From NCBI GenBank assembly GCA_029863005.1, contig JAOTWF010000002.1:17545-81544 (forward strand): a stretch of 64,000 bases of DNA, read 5' to 3'. A program made the translations under genes and the position numbers. Under the pieces are notes generated by a model, which ran no database searches, had not been told where the DNA came from, and worked only from the letters and a program-made list of their open reading frames with translations. This document shows, in pieces, positions 50,336-61,222 of the stretch (the first letter of the stretch is position 1; the number at the start of each line of letters is the position of its first letter). This DNA comes from Gammaproteobacteria bacterium. GTDB taxonomy: Bacteria > Pseudomonadota > Gammaproteobacteria > Acidiferrobacterales > Sulfurifustaceae.

Positions 50336-52090
50336 TCAGCCGGACGGGTTTTCGAGGAATTGGTTGCGGTACAATCCGGCATAGATTCCGTTGCGTGCCA
50401 ACAGCTCGCGGTGTGGTCCACTTTCCACCACCCGCCCCTGCTCCAGCACCACAATCCGGTCGGCATGCTCAACCGTGGACAGACGGTGCGCGATCACCAG
50501 CGTGGTCCGGTGCTCCATGAGTTTTTGCAACGCCGCCTGCACCAGGCGTTCGGATTCCGTATCGAGAGACGACGTGGCTTCATCGAGAATCAGGATCGGA
50601 GCGTCCTTGTACAAGGCGCGCGCGATGGCTATGCGTTGGCGTTGTCCGCCCGACAGCAGCGCACCGCGCTCGCCCACGCGCGTGTCCAGTCCTTCCGGAA
50701 GGCGCTCCGCAAATTCGAGCACATGGGCCGCCCGCGCCGCCGCCAGCACCCGCTCCTCGTCGATGGCTTTCTCTTCGCCATAAGCGATGTTGTGACGGAT
50801 GGAATCATCGAAAAGGATGTTCTCCTGTCCGACGAGTGCGATTTGCCGACGCAGGCTGACCAGGGTCAGGTCGTTGATGTCGGTATCATCAATCCGGATC
50901 GCACCGCGGTCGGCACGGTAGAATCGCGGCAGCAGGCTCACGATGGTGCTCTTGCCGCTGCCCGATTGTCCAACCAGCGCCAGCACCTGACCGGGCTCGA
51001 CGGCGAAGGAAACATCTTCCAATACGTCCCGCTCGGCGCCAGGATAACGAAAGCCGACGCCCCGGTATTCGACGCGGCCGCGGGCGCGCTCGAGCGCTAT
51101 CGTTCCGGTTTCCGGCTCCGGTGGCTCATCCAGCACGGTGAAAGTACTTTGCGCCGCCGCCAAGGATGTCTGGATAGTTTCGTTGATGCGCGCCAAGCGG
51201 CGGCTTGGACCCATGATCCACATGGCCGCAATGATATAAGAGGTGAACGTGCCCGCGCTGATCTCCCCCGAAAGCAACGCAATATAAATTACCAACCCAA
51301 GCGCGATGGAGCCCGCGAATTGCAGTAACCCCATGCCGATCGCGGACACAGCCACCTTGCGCAGCGTCTGACGGCGGTTTTTTTCATTGCCGCGCTCGAA
51401 AGCGCGGAGTTCAGCGGGTTGCCCGCCGAAGGACTTGACCACGCGCTGACCATCGCCCGCCTCGCGCACTACCTGTGAAATCTCGCCCATGCTCGTCTGA
51501 ATTTCGAGACTGGCGCGCAGGAAACGCCGGTTCATGGCACGCAGCAGCAGGGTTGTGATCGGTAACAGCACGGCAAAGACCAGCGTCAATTTCCAGTTGA
51601 GGTACAGCAACCACGCGGCGAGCGCCAACAGGGTGAGCCCATCGCCAATTACGACATACGGCACCTGGGTGACGCCGGCGGCGATTTGCTCGACGTCATA
51701 AAGGAGGCGCGAGATCAGTCCGCCCGAGGGGCTCGTATCGTAATACCGGCTGGGGAGATACAGCATGCGCCGGAAAACATTATTACGCAGATCAAACGTG
51801 ACACGCCGACCTATCCAGGCGGTGCCGTACTGCGCGAAAAAGTTTCCGATCCCGCGCGCCAGAAACATCAGCACGATGAGCGGTGGGATGATTTTGATCG
51901 CCGCGGGATCGCGTTGCACGAAACCCTCGTCCATGAGCGGCTTCATTAAGGCGGTGAAACCGGCAGCGGAGGCCGACAGCACAACCATGCCGCCAACGGC
52001 GATGACGAACATCCACTTGTATGGCCAGGCGTAGGCCAGCAGCCGTCGATACAGCCGCAGGTTTCCGTTGGCAGCCGGAATTTTACTCAC
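50336..52090 (-). CDS. msbA: Lipid A export ABC transporter ATP-binding/permease protein
   Basis: VLALVGQSGSGKSTIVSLLPRFY, LLSGGQRQRIAIARALYKDAPILILDEATSSLDTESE; TM region. Confidence 0.96.
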   Translation of the reverse strand: MSKIPAANGNLRLYRRLLAYAWPYKWMFVIAVGGMVVLSASAAGFTALMKPLMDEGFVQRDPAAIKIIPPLIVLMFLARGIGNFFAQYGTAWIGRRVTFDLRNNVFRRMLYLPSRYYDTSPSGGLISRLLYDVEQIAAGVTQVPYVVIGDGLTLLALAAWLLYLNWKLTLVFAVLLPITTLLLRAMNRRFLRASLEIQTSMGEISQVVREAGDGQRVVKSFGGQPAELRAFERGNEKNRRQTLRKVAVSAIGMGLLQFAGSIALGLVIYIALLSGEISAGTFTSYIIAAMWIMGPSRRLARINETIQTSLAAAQSTFTVLDEPPEPETGTIALERARGRVEYRGVGFRYPGAERDVLEDVSFAVEPGQVLALVGQSGSGKSTIVSLLPRFYRADRGAIRIDDTDINDLTLVSLRRQIALVGQENILFDDSIRHNIAYGEEKAIDEERVLAAARAAHVLEFAERLPEGLDTRVGERGALLSGGQRQRIAIARALYKDAPILILDEATSSLDTESERLVQAALQKLMEHRTTLVIAHRLSTVEHADRIVVLEQGRVVESGPHRELLARNGIYAGLYRNQFLENPSG

Positions 52091-52514
52091 GCGCCGCTTG
52101 GCCGGACGGCTGTTGCGTGGCGAAGGTCAGGCGAGTAAAGCCAAGACGACGCGCCGAATCCATGACGCGGATGACGGCTTCGTGCGGGGTTTGGGCATCG
52201 GCATGCACAACGACCAGCGGATCCTTGTTGGCTCCGGCCGCGCGCGTCAATGCCCTTCGCAGAACTTCCGGCGTGGCATTCAGCAATTGCTGCTCACCGA
52301 TATACATCTGGCCTTTCGCGTCGATCGTCACGCGCAGTGACGGCAGATTCTGCTTCACTTCGGCCGAGGCTTCAGGCAAACGTATACTCAGTCGCGCTTC
52401 ATTCGAAAAGCTGGTCGTGACCACGAGGAAGATCAATGTCATCAACAAAACATCTATCAACGGTATCAGATTCAGTTCCGGTTCTTCGTCGGGGATGGCG
52501 GTGCGGAAATTCAT
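52083..52514 (-). CDS. ExbD/TolR family biopolymer transporter
   Basis: MNFRTAIPDEEPELNLIPLIDVLLMTLIFLVVTTSF. Confidence 0.93.
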   Translation of the reverse strand: MNFRTAIPDEEPELNLIPLIDVLLMTLIFLVVTTSFSNEARLSIRLPEASAEVKQNLPSLRVTIDAKGQMYIGEQQLLNATPEVLRRALTRAAGANKDPLVVVHADAQTPHEAVIRVMDSARRLGFTRLTFATQQPSGQAARE

Positions 52515-52521
52515 ATGTCGG

Positions 52522-53142
52522 TCAATCGCTTTCGCGCTCACGCTCGCCTTGGAGCACTTCGACCAGTTTGATGGCCTCAGACTCCATATTGATGATTAGC
52601 TCATTCACGCGCCCGCGGAAATAACGGTAGAACATGACGCTGGGAATAGCGACCGCGATTCCCGCGGCGGTGGTGATCAGTGCGGTGGAAATACCGGCGG
52701 CAACGATGGAAGGATCACCCACACCGTGCTGACCGATGCCGGAAAACATCTGGATCATGCCGATGACGGTCCCGAACAGGCCGAGAAACGGCGAGATAGC
52801 CGCAATGGTGCCGAGGCTACGAAGATAGCGCTCGAGATCCGGCACCACGTGGCGTCCGGTGTTTTCAATGGCCTCCTTGACGATTTCCCGGTCATGATCG
52901 CGGTTGACCAGCCCCGCGGCCAGGATTCGGCCAAGCGGCGAGTTGTCGCGCAGCGCCGCCAGATGTGAGGGCTCGAGCTCGTTGCGCTCCAGCAATTGCA
53001 TGACTTGCGCCAGTAAATCGGGCGGCGTCACGTATTTTTTCTGCAGCGACCAGAAGCGCTCGCCGATGATCGCCAGGGCCGCGACGGAACACAGGATGAT
53101 CGGCCACATGACCCAACCCCCTGCCTTGATGAGCTCGAACAT
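52522..53142 (-). CDS. MotA/TolQ/ExbB proton channel family protein
   Basis: MFELIKAGGWVMWPIILCSVAALAIIGERFWSLQ, ISPFLGLFGTVIGMIQMF. Confidence 0.93.
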   Translation of the reverse strand: MFELIKAGGWVMWPIILCSVAALAIIGERFWSLQKKYVTPPDLLAQVMQLLERNELEPSHLAALRDNSPLGRILAAGLVNRDHDREIVKEAIENTGRHVVPDLERYLRSLGTIAAISPFLGLFGTVIGMIQMFSGIGQHGVGDPSIVAAGISTALITTAAGIAVAIPSVMFYRYFRGRVNELIINMESEAIKLVEVLQGERERESD

Positions 53143-53234
53143 GCCGTGATTCCCGGGTAGAAAAGTGCGGCTAATGTAACAGACACGGAGAAATCCTCAA
53201 AGACAGTCGAGCAAAAACAGAATGTTGCAGCCAG

Positions 53235-55499
53235 TCACGGCGCATACCAATAACGTCGATGCCAGTCCCGGTACGCGGTGACTTCCAATCCGTCGGCGCG
53301 TAGCCGGATTTCCAGTGCGCCGGCGGAGGCAGAATCGTGCAATCGTATCCCGCGCTCGGCATATCGTTGAACGACGTCAGGGTGCGGATGACGGTGACGG
53401 TTGCGGTAACCTATCGGGAACAGAACATGGCGTGGCGCGACCGCCTCAATGAAACCGGACGTGGATGAAGTTTTGCTGCCGTGATGCGGCGCCACCAGGA
53501 TTTCCGCGCGCAGGCGATCTCCCCAGAGTTCCACCAGTCTTTTTTCCGCCCCGGCCTCGATATCGCCCGGAAGGAGGATGCTACCGAAGCGGCTGCGCAC
53601 CAGCAGCACGCACGAGGAATCGTTTTGAGGCCTGGTACGGTCGTCATCCGGGGACAGCATCAGGAAATCCACCCCGTCCCAGCTCCACGACTGCCCGCGC
53701 TGACATTGCTTTGCCCCGGGGAGCGTTTCCGGAACGCTGCTGAGGCGTTTGTCCACGGGCAAGGCGCGCAGCACGGAAAAGGCGCCACCGGTGTGATCGT
53801 TATCACCATGACTGATCAACAGGGCATCGAGGCGACGCACGCCGCTGGCGCGCAAGTACGGTTCCACGACCGCCTTCCCGGTGTCAAAATCCCCAAAACG
53901 CGGTCCCGCATCGAACAATAAGGTGTGCCCCTGGGTGCGAACGACGGCCGCGAGCCCCTGACCGACATCGAGCAAAGTAAACCACACCTCCGCCGGCGCC
54001 GGCCCTGCCGGTCGGATCAGAAACAGCGGCAGCAACCACACACCACCGACCCAGCGCGCGGGCCACCCGCGCGGTGCCAGCATCAATATCACACCCATTC
54101 CACCGCACAACAGTGCCCACATCGGGGGCGCCGGCTGCGACAACTGGCTGAATGACAATTCCGCCAGTCCAGCCAACGCTTGCCACAACAAGTGCAGCAG
54201 CCATGCCGCGAGTTGGAACAAAATGCCGGCAACGTCCGGAACAATCCCCAGCCACAGCGCGCCCAGCAGCGTCAGCGGCACCACCATTAGATCGAATACC
54301 GGCACCGCCAGCATGTTCGCCACCGGCGCCACCAGCGAGACTTGCTGAAACATCGCCAACATCAGCGGCAGCATGCCAAGCGCGATGGCCCACTGGATGT
54401 AACCCAGTCTCCAAACCAGCGGTTTCAATGATCGGTCGCCCTGGATCACGAGCAATATTACGGCGACAGCGGCAAACGATAGCCAGAATCCCACAGCCAT
54501 GATCGCGAGCGGATCGTAAATCAGCACCGCCAGGCCGGCGACGGCCAGCAACTGTGAGGAGGGAAAACGCCGTCGCAGGAGGATGCCGGACATGGCCACG
54601 GCCAGCATGATGAGCGCGCGTTGTGTGGGGACCACGAAACCGGCCAGGGCGGCGTAACAACTGGCGGCCAACAGCGCACAGATCGCACCGAACTGGGGTG
54701 CCGGCAAGCGCAAAACCGTCGATCCCGGCAGCGCCCACAGCCAACGTGCCAGGAAAAACATTACACCGGCGATCAAACTGATGTGCAGACCGGAAATCGC
54801 AACCAGATGCAGGGTGCCGGTGCGTCGCAGCACTTCCCACTGCTCGGTACCAAGACCACGCCCGTCGCCGTTGGCCAGCGCCACAATGATACCGGCGTAG
54901 TCGTTTCCGGGCAGGCGCTCTCGAATGCGCTCGCCCAGGTCCTGGCGCAGGCGATTAATATTGTGCCAGGCGGGCTCCCCGCCGAGACTCATCGGTGCCA
55001 CGTCGTCACGCACGTAACCCTTGGCACGGATCCGGTCCCGAAACAAATGCGCCTCGTAGTCGAAACCGCCGGGGTTCTGGTAACCGTGCGGCCGTTTGAG
55101 GCGGACTTTCAGGCGCCACGTCTCACCGGCGTGCGGTTGAAAACCCGGCGCTCGGCTGGTGAGCAGAATCCGCCGGGGGATCGATACCGGTTTGCCCTCG
55201 TGTTCAGCACGCGTTACTTCAAGCTCGAATCGCTGTCCGTAATCCGCCCGGCGGGGAATATCGTCAATCATCCCCTCGACCACCAGGTCCTGGCCCTCAA
55301 GTTCTCGCGGCAGGTCCTCCTCCAGGATTAACCCGGCGCGGAAACTCATCCATGTCACCCCGGCCACAAAGAACAGCACCATGAACCAGAGGGGACGCCA
55401 AAGCGCCAGCCCCAGGAGCGGCAACAGCAGCAGCGACCACCACAGGGAAGGCAGCGCGGCCAACTGCTGCACCCACAGCACCCCAACGAGGAAGGCCAA
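53235..55499 (-). CDS. comEC: DNA internalization-related competence protein ComEC/Rec2
   Basis: GTLHLVAISGLHISLIAGVMFFLARWLW, metallo-beta-lactamase-like C-term (DVGQGLAAVVRTQGHTLLFDAGPRFGD, LLISHGDNDHTGG). Confidence 0.94.
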   Translation of the reverse strand: MAFLVGVLWVQQLAALPSLWWSLLLLPLLGLALWRPLWFMVLFFVAGVTWMSFRAGLILEEDLPRELEGQDLVVEGMIDDIPRRADYGQRFELEVTRAEHEGKPVSIPRRILLTSRAPGFQPHAGETWRLKVRLKRPHGYQNPGGFDYEAHLFRDRIRAKGYVRDDVAPMSLGGEPAWHNINRLRQDLGERIRERLPGNDYAGIIVALANGDGRGLGTEQWEVLRRTGTLHLVAISGLHISLIAGVMFFLARWLWALPGSTVLRLPAPQFGAICALLAASCYAALAGFVVPTQRALIMLAVAMSGILLRRRFPSSQLLAVAGLAVLIYDPLAIMAVGFWLSFAAVAVILLVIQGDRSLKPLVWRLGYIQWAIALGMLPLMLAMFQQVSLVAPVANMLAVPVFDLMVVPLTLLGALWLGIVPDVAGILFQLAAWLLHLLWQALAGLAELSFSQLSQPAPPMWALLCGGMGVILMLAPRGWPARWVGGVWLLPLFLIRPAGPAPAEVWFTLLDVGQGLAAVVRTQGHTLLFDAGPRFGDFDTGKAVVEPYLRASGVRRLDALLISHGDNDHTGGAFSVLRALPVDKRLSSVPETLPGAKQCQRGQSWSWDGVDFLMLSPDDDRTRPQNDSSCVLLVRSRFGSILLPGDIEAGAEKRLVELWGDRLRAEILVAPHHGSKTSSTSGFIEAVAPRHVLFPIGYRNRHRHPHPDVVQRYAERGIRLHDSASAGALEIRLRADGLEVTAYRDWHRRYWYAP

Positions 55500-55567
55500 C
55501 GTGGCGACGCGGATGACAGTCTCCTTGGCTGTTATTTTTATTTCGTGAGAATATACACCTGAAATTT

Positions 55568-56098
55568 ATGGCAAAAAAATATATCAGGCGATATTTCCCG
55601 GACCCCCACAAGATCCGTGATCACAAGCATCTGCGAATTTTCGGCAAGCTGCTACACGATCCCAACCTGTGGCACCTGAACCGCCGCTCCGCTTCGGGAG
55701 CGTTTGCCGTGGGACTTTTCATGGCCTTCGTCCCCATGCCTTTCCAGATGATCCCCGCGGCCGCGGCCGCGATCCTGTTGCGCGTCAACCTGCCGATCTC
55801 GGTGGCGCTGGTGTGGATCACCAATCCTCTGACGATGCCTCCGGTTTTCTATTTCAGCTACAGCCTCGGCGCGTGGATTCTCGGCACGCCGATGCACTCG
55901 GTCGGGTACGACTTTTCCTGGGAATGGATCACCACGGAACTCACCCGCGTCTGGAAGCCGTTTTTACTGGGTTCGTTCCTGGTAGGCGCGATCAGCGCCC
56001 TGCTTGGCTACCTGGGCATCCGCGGCCTGTGGCGTTGGCACGTTGTTCGTGATTGGGAGAAACGGAAAAAAGTCCGGGACCGGACAACGCCAACCTAG
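55568..56098 (+). CDS. DUF2062 domain membrane protein
   Basis: [68 protein letters not shown]. Confidence 0.9.
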   Translation: MAKKYIRRYFPDPHKIRDHKHLRIFGKLLHDPNLWHLNRRSASGAFAVGLFMAFVPMPFQMIPAAAAAILLRVNLPISVALVWITNPLTMPPVFYFSYSLGAWILGTPMHSVGYDFSWEWITTELTRVWKPFLLGSFLVGAISALLGYLGIRGLWRWHVVRDWEKRKKVRDRTTPT

Positions 56099-56898
56099 AC
56101 GGACTTGAGCACGCCGTCTTCCAACTTGAGCACGCGATCCATGCTTTCCGCGAGCGCGGGATCATGGGTGGCGATGATGAAACAGGTCTTGAGCTCACGA
56201 TTCAGTTCCAGCATCAGCTCGTAAATATTGTGCGCATTCTCACGGTCAAGATTGCCGGTCGGCTCGTCCGCCAATACACACAGGGGACGCGTCACCATGG
56301 CACGTGCCACGGCGGCACGCTGGCGCTCGCCGCCTGAAAGTTCACCCGGCCGGTGGTGCAAACGTCCCTCGAGACCGACGCGCGTGAGCATGGCCTGCGC
56401 CTGACTGATCGCCTCCGCCGTCGGGGCGCGCCGCACCAGGAGCGGCATGGCAACATTCTCCAGCGCGGTAAATTCATTCAGCAAGTGATGAAACTGGTAG
56501 ATGAATCCCAGCAGGCGGTTGCGCAACTGGCTGACTTCCGCTTCGTTCATTTTCGTCAGGTCCTGCCCGTCGATTTCCACTTGCCCTGCCGTGGGCCGGT
56601 CGAGACCGCCAAGCAAATGCAGCAAAGTGCTTTTGCCCGAACCGGAGGCGCCGACAATGGCCACGCGTTCGCCCGGTGCGATCCGCAGGTACACGCCTTT
56701 TAATACGTGCACATTAAACGAACCCTCGTTGAAAATTTTCTGCAGGCCGGTGGCGCGCAGGATGTGTTTTTTATCAGGCTTATCCGGCGTGGCCGACGAC
56801 TCGGCCGCCAGAGGGTCATCGGCCGGGGCAAGGTTGTCTGCGGCGTTATTCTCCTCGGCCATGGGCGTCTTCCCTTTCTTTTCGGATTTCCGGCTCAT
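56095..56898 (-). CDS. lolD: Lipoprotein-releasing ABC transporter ATP-binding protein
   Basis: [79 protein letters not shown]; alternative start MAEENN 56862. Confidence 0.95.
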   Translation of the reverse strand: MSRKSEKKGKTPMAEENNAADNLAPADDPLAAESSATPDKPDKKHILRATGLQKIFNEGSFNVHVLKGVYLRIAPGERVAIVGASGSGKSTLLHLLGGLDRPTAGQVEIDGQDLTKMNEAEVSQLRNRLLGFIYQFHHLLNEFTALENVAMPLLVRRAPTAEAISQAQAMLTRVGLEGRLHHRPGELSGGERQRAAVARAMVTRPLCVLADEPTGNLDRENAHNIYELMLELNRELKTCFIIATHDPALAESMDRVLKLEDGVLKSV

Positions 56899-58139
56899 TC
56901 GTATCGCAAAGCCTCAGCCGGCTGCACCTTGGAGGCGCGCCAGGCCGGATAGAGAGCCGACAGTAAACCCAGCACCAGCGTGCAGCCTGATACCAGAAAC
57001 ACGTCGGACCAGTGCAGATCCGATGGCAGCTCACTGATGAAATAGACATCCGCCGAAATGAACGACGTGCTGAACAGACGCTCGATGCCGTGCACAATTG
57101 GCTCAACATTGAGCGCCAGCAGAATACCGCACACCGTACCCACCAGGGTGCCAACCACGCCGACGACTGAGCCGTGCGCGAGGAAGATGCCCATGATGCT
57201 ATTGGGACTGGCGCCGAGTGTTCGCAGAATAGCAATATCCGCACGCTTCTCAGTGACCACGACCACCAGCGTGGACACCACGTTGAACATGGCGACGGTG
57301 ACAATGAGCAGCAGGATCACGAACATCACGGTTTTTTCGATTTTGAGGGCGCGGAAAAAGTTGCCGTGCTCGCGTGTCCAGTCGCGCGCAAGGTAATTCG
57401 GCCCCAAGGCGGCCTCCAGTTCATGCGCCACCCGCGGCGCGGCATCGACATCATTGAGCTTCAGGCGCAGCCCGCTGGTTTGATCGCCCATCTGGTAGAG
57501 CTTGGCGGCATCCGCGAGATGCATCAGCACCAAGCCATTGTCGTATTCATACATATCCATTCTGAAGATGCCGACCACGGTAAAGCGTTTGAATCGCGGC
57601 ATGAGGCCGGCGGGCGTCACCAGCGCCTGGGGGATGACGAGCGAAACCGGCGAACCCAGGGTGAGATCTAGTTTCCACGCGATCGCACTGCCGATCACAA
57701 CGCCGAATTCATCCGGCTTCAGTGACTCCAGGCGGCCTTCGAGCATGCGGTGGCCGAACTCGGATACCTGCAATTCCTCACTCGGCAGGATGCCACGCAC
57801 CATCACGCCGCTTACGGTTTTGCCACGCGACACCATGCCCTGCCCGGTAATATAGGGTGCGCGAGCGATAATACGCGGATTCTGGAGTTGGCTTGCCGTG
57901 CCTTTCCAGTCGCGCAGCTGGCCATTGGTTTCGGTGATGGTGACGTGTGAGATTACCCCAAGGATGCGGCCACGCAGCTCTTTCCCGAAGCCGTTCATCA
58001 CCGATAGCGTGGTAATGAGCGCGGTGATACCAAGCGTGATCCCAAGAATGGAAATGAGCGAGATGAAGGAGATAAAGTGGCTGCGTTTGCGCGCGCGGGT
58101 GTAACGCAAGCCGACGAAAGCCTCAAACGGACGAATCAT
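56895..58139 (-). CDS. Lipoprotein-releasing ABC transporter permease (LolC/E family)
   Basis: [48 protein letters not shown]-terminal MacB-like TM segments. Confidence 0.94.
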   Translation of the reverse strand: MIRPFEAFVGLRYTRARKRSHFISFISLISILGITLGITALITTLSVMNGFGKELRGRILGVISHVTITETNGQLRDWKGTASQLQNPRIIARAPYITGQGMVSRGKTVSGVMVRGILPSEELQVSEFGHRMLEGRLESLKPDEFGVVIGSAIAWKLDLTLGSPVSLVIPQALVTPAGLMPRFKRFTVVGIFRMDMYEYDNGLVLMHLADAAKLYQMGDQTSGLRLKLNDVDAAPRVAHELEAALGPNYLARDWTREHGNFFRALKIEKTVMFVILLLIVTVAMFNVVSTLVVVVTEKRADIAILRTLGASPNSIMGIFLAHGSVVGVVGTLVGTVCGILLALNVEPIVHGIERLFSTSFISADVYFISELPSDLHWSDVFLVSGCTLVLGLLSALYPAWRASKVQPAEALRYE

Positions 58140-58181
58140 GGCCCGGCATTAAACACAGATGCCTGGATTCGCACAAGGGCT

Positions 58182-59321
58182 TTACCCGCCGTCATTGACC
58201 AGCACCGCACTGCCGTCATGATTTTCCAGAACGGTACCATGCTGTAACGACAATTGCTGCAAATGCCCCACCATCTGCGATGCCTCCGGTCCCGCGAGCG
58301 CACGCGGTTGAAACACGACTTCGGCATTTTTCACATTGAGCGGGAACAGGCGCAGCTCTTGCCACCGTCCGTCGCGGAACGTGAGCAGCGCAATCGCGCT
58401 GCGCGTGGCGGTATTGCTGTAAGAGCCGAAAGCGAAATTGCCGAGACTGTAGAGGATCACGCCGTGCCGGTAGCGTTCCACACCTTGCAGGATATGCGGA
58501 TGGTGTCCCAGCACCGCGGCGGCGCCCGCTTCGATCGCCGCGTGTCCCAGCTGCACTTGGTAGTCGCGCAGCTCGGTTTTCCCTTCTTGGCCCCAATGAA
58601 AAGAAACCACCACGATATCGGCCTTTTCGCGCGCCGCTTTAACATCGGCGCGCACAAAACGCTCGTGACCGAAGGCGGTGCCGGGGGTGTCCACACCGGC
58701 CCAGAATTCTTCCGGAAACGTCAGGGAATAGGCCAGAAAAGCGACCGTCACCCCGTCAACCACCATATAGAGAGGTCGCCGCGCCTCGGCCAGATTACGC
58801 CCTGCCCCGGCATAGCCGATGCCAGCCCTATCCAGGGCCGCGCGGGTGTCGGCCAGCCCTTCAGGACCGTAATCCAGCGTGTGATTGTTGGCCAGCGATA
58901 CAACATTGAAACCGGCACGCGAGAGTGCTGGCGCCACCTTCTCCGGCGGCGAGCGGAAGACATATTGCTTGCTGGTGGCAGGCTTGCCCCCATCAGTCAG
59001 CGGACCTTCCAAATTTCCGAAGACGATCTGCGCCTGCTTCAAGATGCCCTGGGTTTGTTCGAACGGATAATCGTAGCCGAATTTGCGCAGCTCCGGTGTC
59101 GCCGTGCCACCGAGCATGATGTCACCGACCGCGGCGATGCGGATTTCTTTCGGTGGTGCGGGCGCTGGGATGGGTGTGGGAATGGATACCGGCGCCTGAA
59201 CCTCCGGCGTGGCTTCCGGCATCGAACGCGGCGCGGGCGGCGTGGCACAAGATACAGACAGGGCGCCGAACAGCGTCACGAGCAGGCGCCACCGACCGCC
59301 AACCTGTCGGATCAGAATCAT
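58182..59321 (-). CDS. CapA family protein (poly-gamma-glutamate synthesis-type phosphoesterase)
   Basis: IRIAAVGDIMLGG, VFGNLEGPLTDGG, NVVSLANNHTLDYGPEGLADT, VVSFHWGQEG, AVLGHHPHILQGVE. Confidence 0.92.
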   Translation of the reverse strand: MILIRQVGGRWRLLVTLFGALSVSCATPPAPRSMPEATPEVQAPVSIPTPIPAPAPPKEIRIAAVGDIMLGGTATPELRKFGYDYPFEQTQGILKQAQIVFGNLEGPLTDGGKPATSKQYVFRSPPEKVAPALSRAGFNVVSLANNHTLDYGPEGLADTRAALDRAGIGYAGAGRNLAEARRPLYMVVDGVTVAFLAYSLTFPEEFWAGVDTPGTAFGHERFVRADVKAAREKADIVVVSFHWGQEGKTELRDYQVQLGHAAIEAGAAAVLGHHPHILQGVERYRHGVILYSLGNFAFGSYSNTATRSAIALLTFRDGRWQELRLFPLNVKNAEVVFQPRALAGPEASQMVGHLQQLSLQHGTVLENHDGSAVLVNDGG

Positions 59322-59336
59322 GAAGCAATTATAGAT

Positions 59337-59813
59337 TTATCTTTTCGCGGATGCTGATTTTTCGCGTGCGCCGGCCAGCCGGATAAGCGATCGGCGCAGT
59401 GCCGGATCCAGAATGTCATCGGCCACGCTCTTGATGAGATGGGCGGCGCTGGCGGGTATGCGACTGGGCAAGGAAACCGATTGGCGCTTTTTCTCGCCCG
59501 GCACGCGCGCCCGCTCCGGGAGCACCCGTACGTACAGCTCGCGCAAATCGTGGAAAAAGGGGTCGTCGCGCAACTCATTCATGAGTTCTGCCTGACTGTG
59601 TCGCAGCCGGCTGGCCCAGGCGGAGGTGTCGGCACGCAGACTCAGGCGGCCGTTAACGTAACTGACGGGGAAGCTGTGTGAGACCAATGGTTCTCCCACG
59701 TTCGTCTTCCAATGCGAAAGCAAGCTGGAGAGTTTGTCCATGTGCACGCCTGCCCGTTTGAGTATCTCAGTAGGTAAATGGGTGCTGGCATTCCGGGGTC
59801 CATTCTTTGACAC
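59337..59813 (-). CDS. DUF721 family protein (DciA-like)
   Basis: LLSHWKTNVGEPLVSHSFPVSYVNGRLSLRADTSAWASRLRHSQAELMNELR. Confidence 0.75.
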   Translation of the reverse strand: MSKNGPRNASTHLPTEILKRAGVHMDKLSSLLSHWKTNVGEPLVSHSFPVSYVNGRLSLRADTSAWASRLRHSQAELMNELRDDPFFHDLRELYVRVLPERARVPGEKKRQSVSLPSRIPASAAHLIKSVADDILDPALRRSLIRLAGAREKSASAKR

Positions 59814-59922
59814 GGGCTTCTTACCTCTTGTGTTCGATCCATCCAGCGCGGGCGATCATTATCCTCAAATTAGAATCACACGCAACGTTGACAAGTGAAA
59901 ATTTTTTTTAAATCGCGCTAAC

Positions 59923-60648
59923 ATGCAATTTATGAACCAGAGTTCAGACAAGATTGCCAGCCATTTAATCCTTGTTAAGCAATCGATCGCCGACGCCGCG
60001 CAAGCGTGCACAAGAAGTTCCGACGCTATCCGATTGATTGCCGTATCAAAAGGTCATTCGATTAATGCGATTGCGCAAGCCATGGCAGCCGGACAGAAAG
60101 ATTTTGGTGAAAGTACAACACAGGAATCCCTTCCAAAAATTTCACAGTTCGGAAATCCGTCCATCGACTGGCATTTCGTTGGCCATCTCCAAGCCAATAA
60201 AGCAAAATTCATCCCCGGAAATTTTTCATGGGTGCATTCACTGGACAGTCTCGCCCTGGCGCGCAAGCTTTCCCGACAATTGGAAGAAAAATCAGCAAGC
60301 GTTAATATGCTGATCGAGGTCAATATCACGCGTGACGAAAAAAAACATGGCGTTGTCCCTGAAAAGCTTTTTGATTTCATCGACCAACTGATGAAGGCAG
60401 ATCTCCCTTCCCTCCCATTGCGCGGTCTCATGACCATCGGTCCCTACCATGCCCCCGAAAAGGAAATTCGCCGGTGTTTCGCGGAATTGCGACATTTACG
60501 CGATGACTGTCAACGTCGGTTTGGACTGAAAAATTTTACGGAACTGTCCATGGGCATGAGCGGTGATTACATTGAAGCCATTAAAGAAGGCGCCACCATG
60601 CTACGAGTGGGGACGGCGATCTTCGGCGAGCGCGATTATTCGAAATAA
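59923..60648 (+). CDS. yggS: YggS family pyridoxal phosphate homeostasis protein
   Basis: IRLIAVSKGHSINAIAQAMAAGQKDFGES, WHFVGHLQANKAKFI, LSMGMSGDYIEAIKEGATMLRVGTAIFGERDY. Confidence 0.95.
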   Translation: MQFMNQSSDKIASHLILVKQSIADAAQACTRSSDAIRLIAVSKGHSINAIAQAMAAGQKDFGESTTQESLPKISQFGNPSIDWHFVGHLQANKAKFIPGNFSWVHSLDSLALARKLSRQLEEKSASVNMLIEVNITRDEKKHGVVPEKLFDFIDQLMKADLPSLPLRGLMTIGPYHAPEKEIRRCFAELRHLRDDCQRRFGLKNFTELSMGMSGDYIEAIKEGATMLRVGTAIFGERDYSK

Positions 60649-60739
60649 ATCCTGAACTGGCGGCGTCGTATAGGATCTGAAAGCCGGATAATTTTGTTAA
60701 AACAAGTTTTTTTCTTACTTCCAAGCAAAGGAGCTCTTC

Positions 60740-61204
60740 ATGATGAAGCACGGCATTACTCGCAAACTGTTATTTACGGGCATGATGCTGGCCGCTCTGG
60801 TCCCGCTGGGATTGAGTGCGGCCGAACCGGAAGATGTCATCAAATATCGTAAAAACGTGATGAAGGCCATCGGCGGCCATACTTCCGCCGCGGCCGCAAT
60901 CGTGCAGGGAAAGGTCGATTACAAAGCCCATCTGGCCGAGCATGCACGCGCCCTGCAAGTGCTGACCAAAGATATTCCTGCCCTGTTCCCGAAAGACTCC
61001 GATTTCGGTGACACCGAGGCCAAGGATGCCGTCTGGACCAAGCGCGCGGATTTTGAAAAGGCCGCCAAGAATGCCCGAACCAAGGTCGAGGCCTTTGCCA
61101 AAGCAGTGCAAGGCGGGAATCAGCAGGCGATGGCTGCCAGCTTCAAGGACATGGGTGAAGGCTGCAAGGGGTGTCACAAGGATTTCCGCAAGGAAGAAAA
61201 ATAA
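60740..61204 (+). CDS. Cytochrome c' (c-prime)
   Basis: Signal peptide; helix-rich ~130-aa mature protein with C-terminal heme motif CKGCH. Confidence 0.88.
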   Translation: MMKHGITRKLLFTGMMLAALVPLGLSAAEPEDVIKYRKNVMKAIGGHTSAAAAIVQGKVDYKAHLAEHARALQVLTKDIPALFPKDSDFGDTEAKDAVWTKRADFEKAAKNARTKVEAFAKAVQGGNQQAMAASFKDMGEGCKGCHKDFRKEEK

Positions 61205-61222
61205 CACCTACGCCGGTCGTCG

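Noticed and set aside
53884-54840. 318-aa alternative-frame minus-strand ORF inside comEC
   Set aside because: Overlaps the continuous ComEC frame, which carries conserved motifs throughout
58254-59357. 367-aa plus-strand ORF opposite the CapA-like gene
   Set aside because: Antisense shadow; no recognisable domain or RBS
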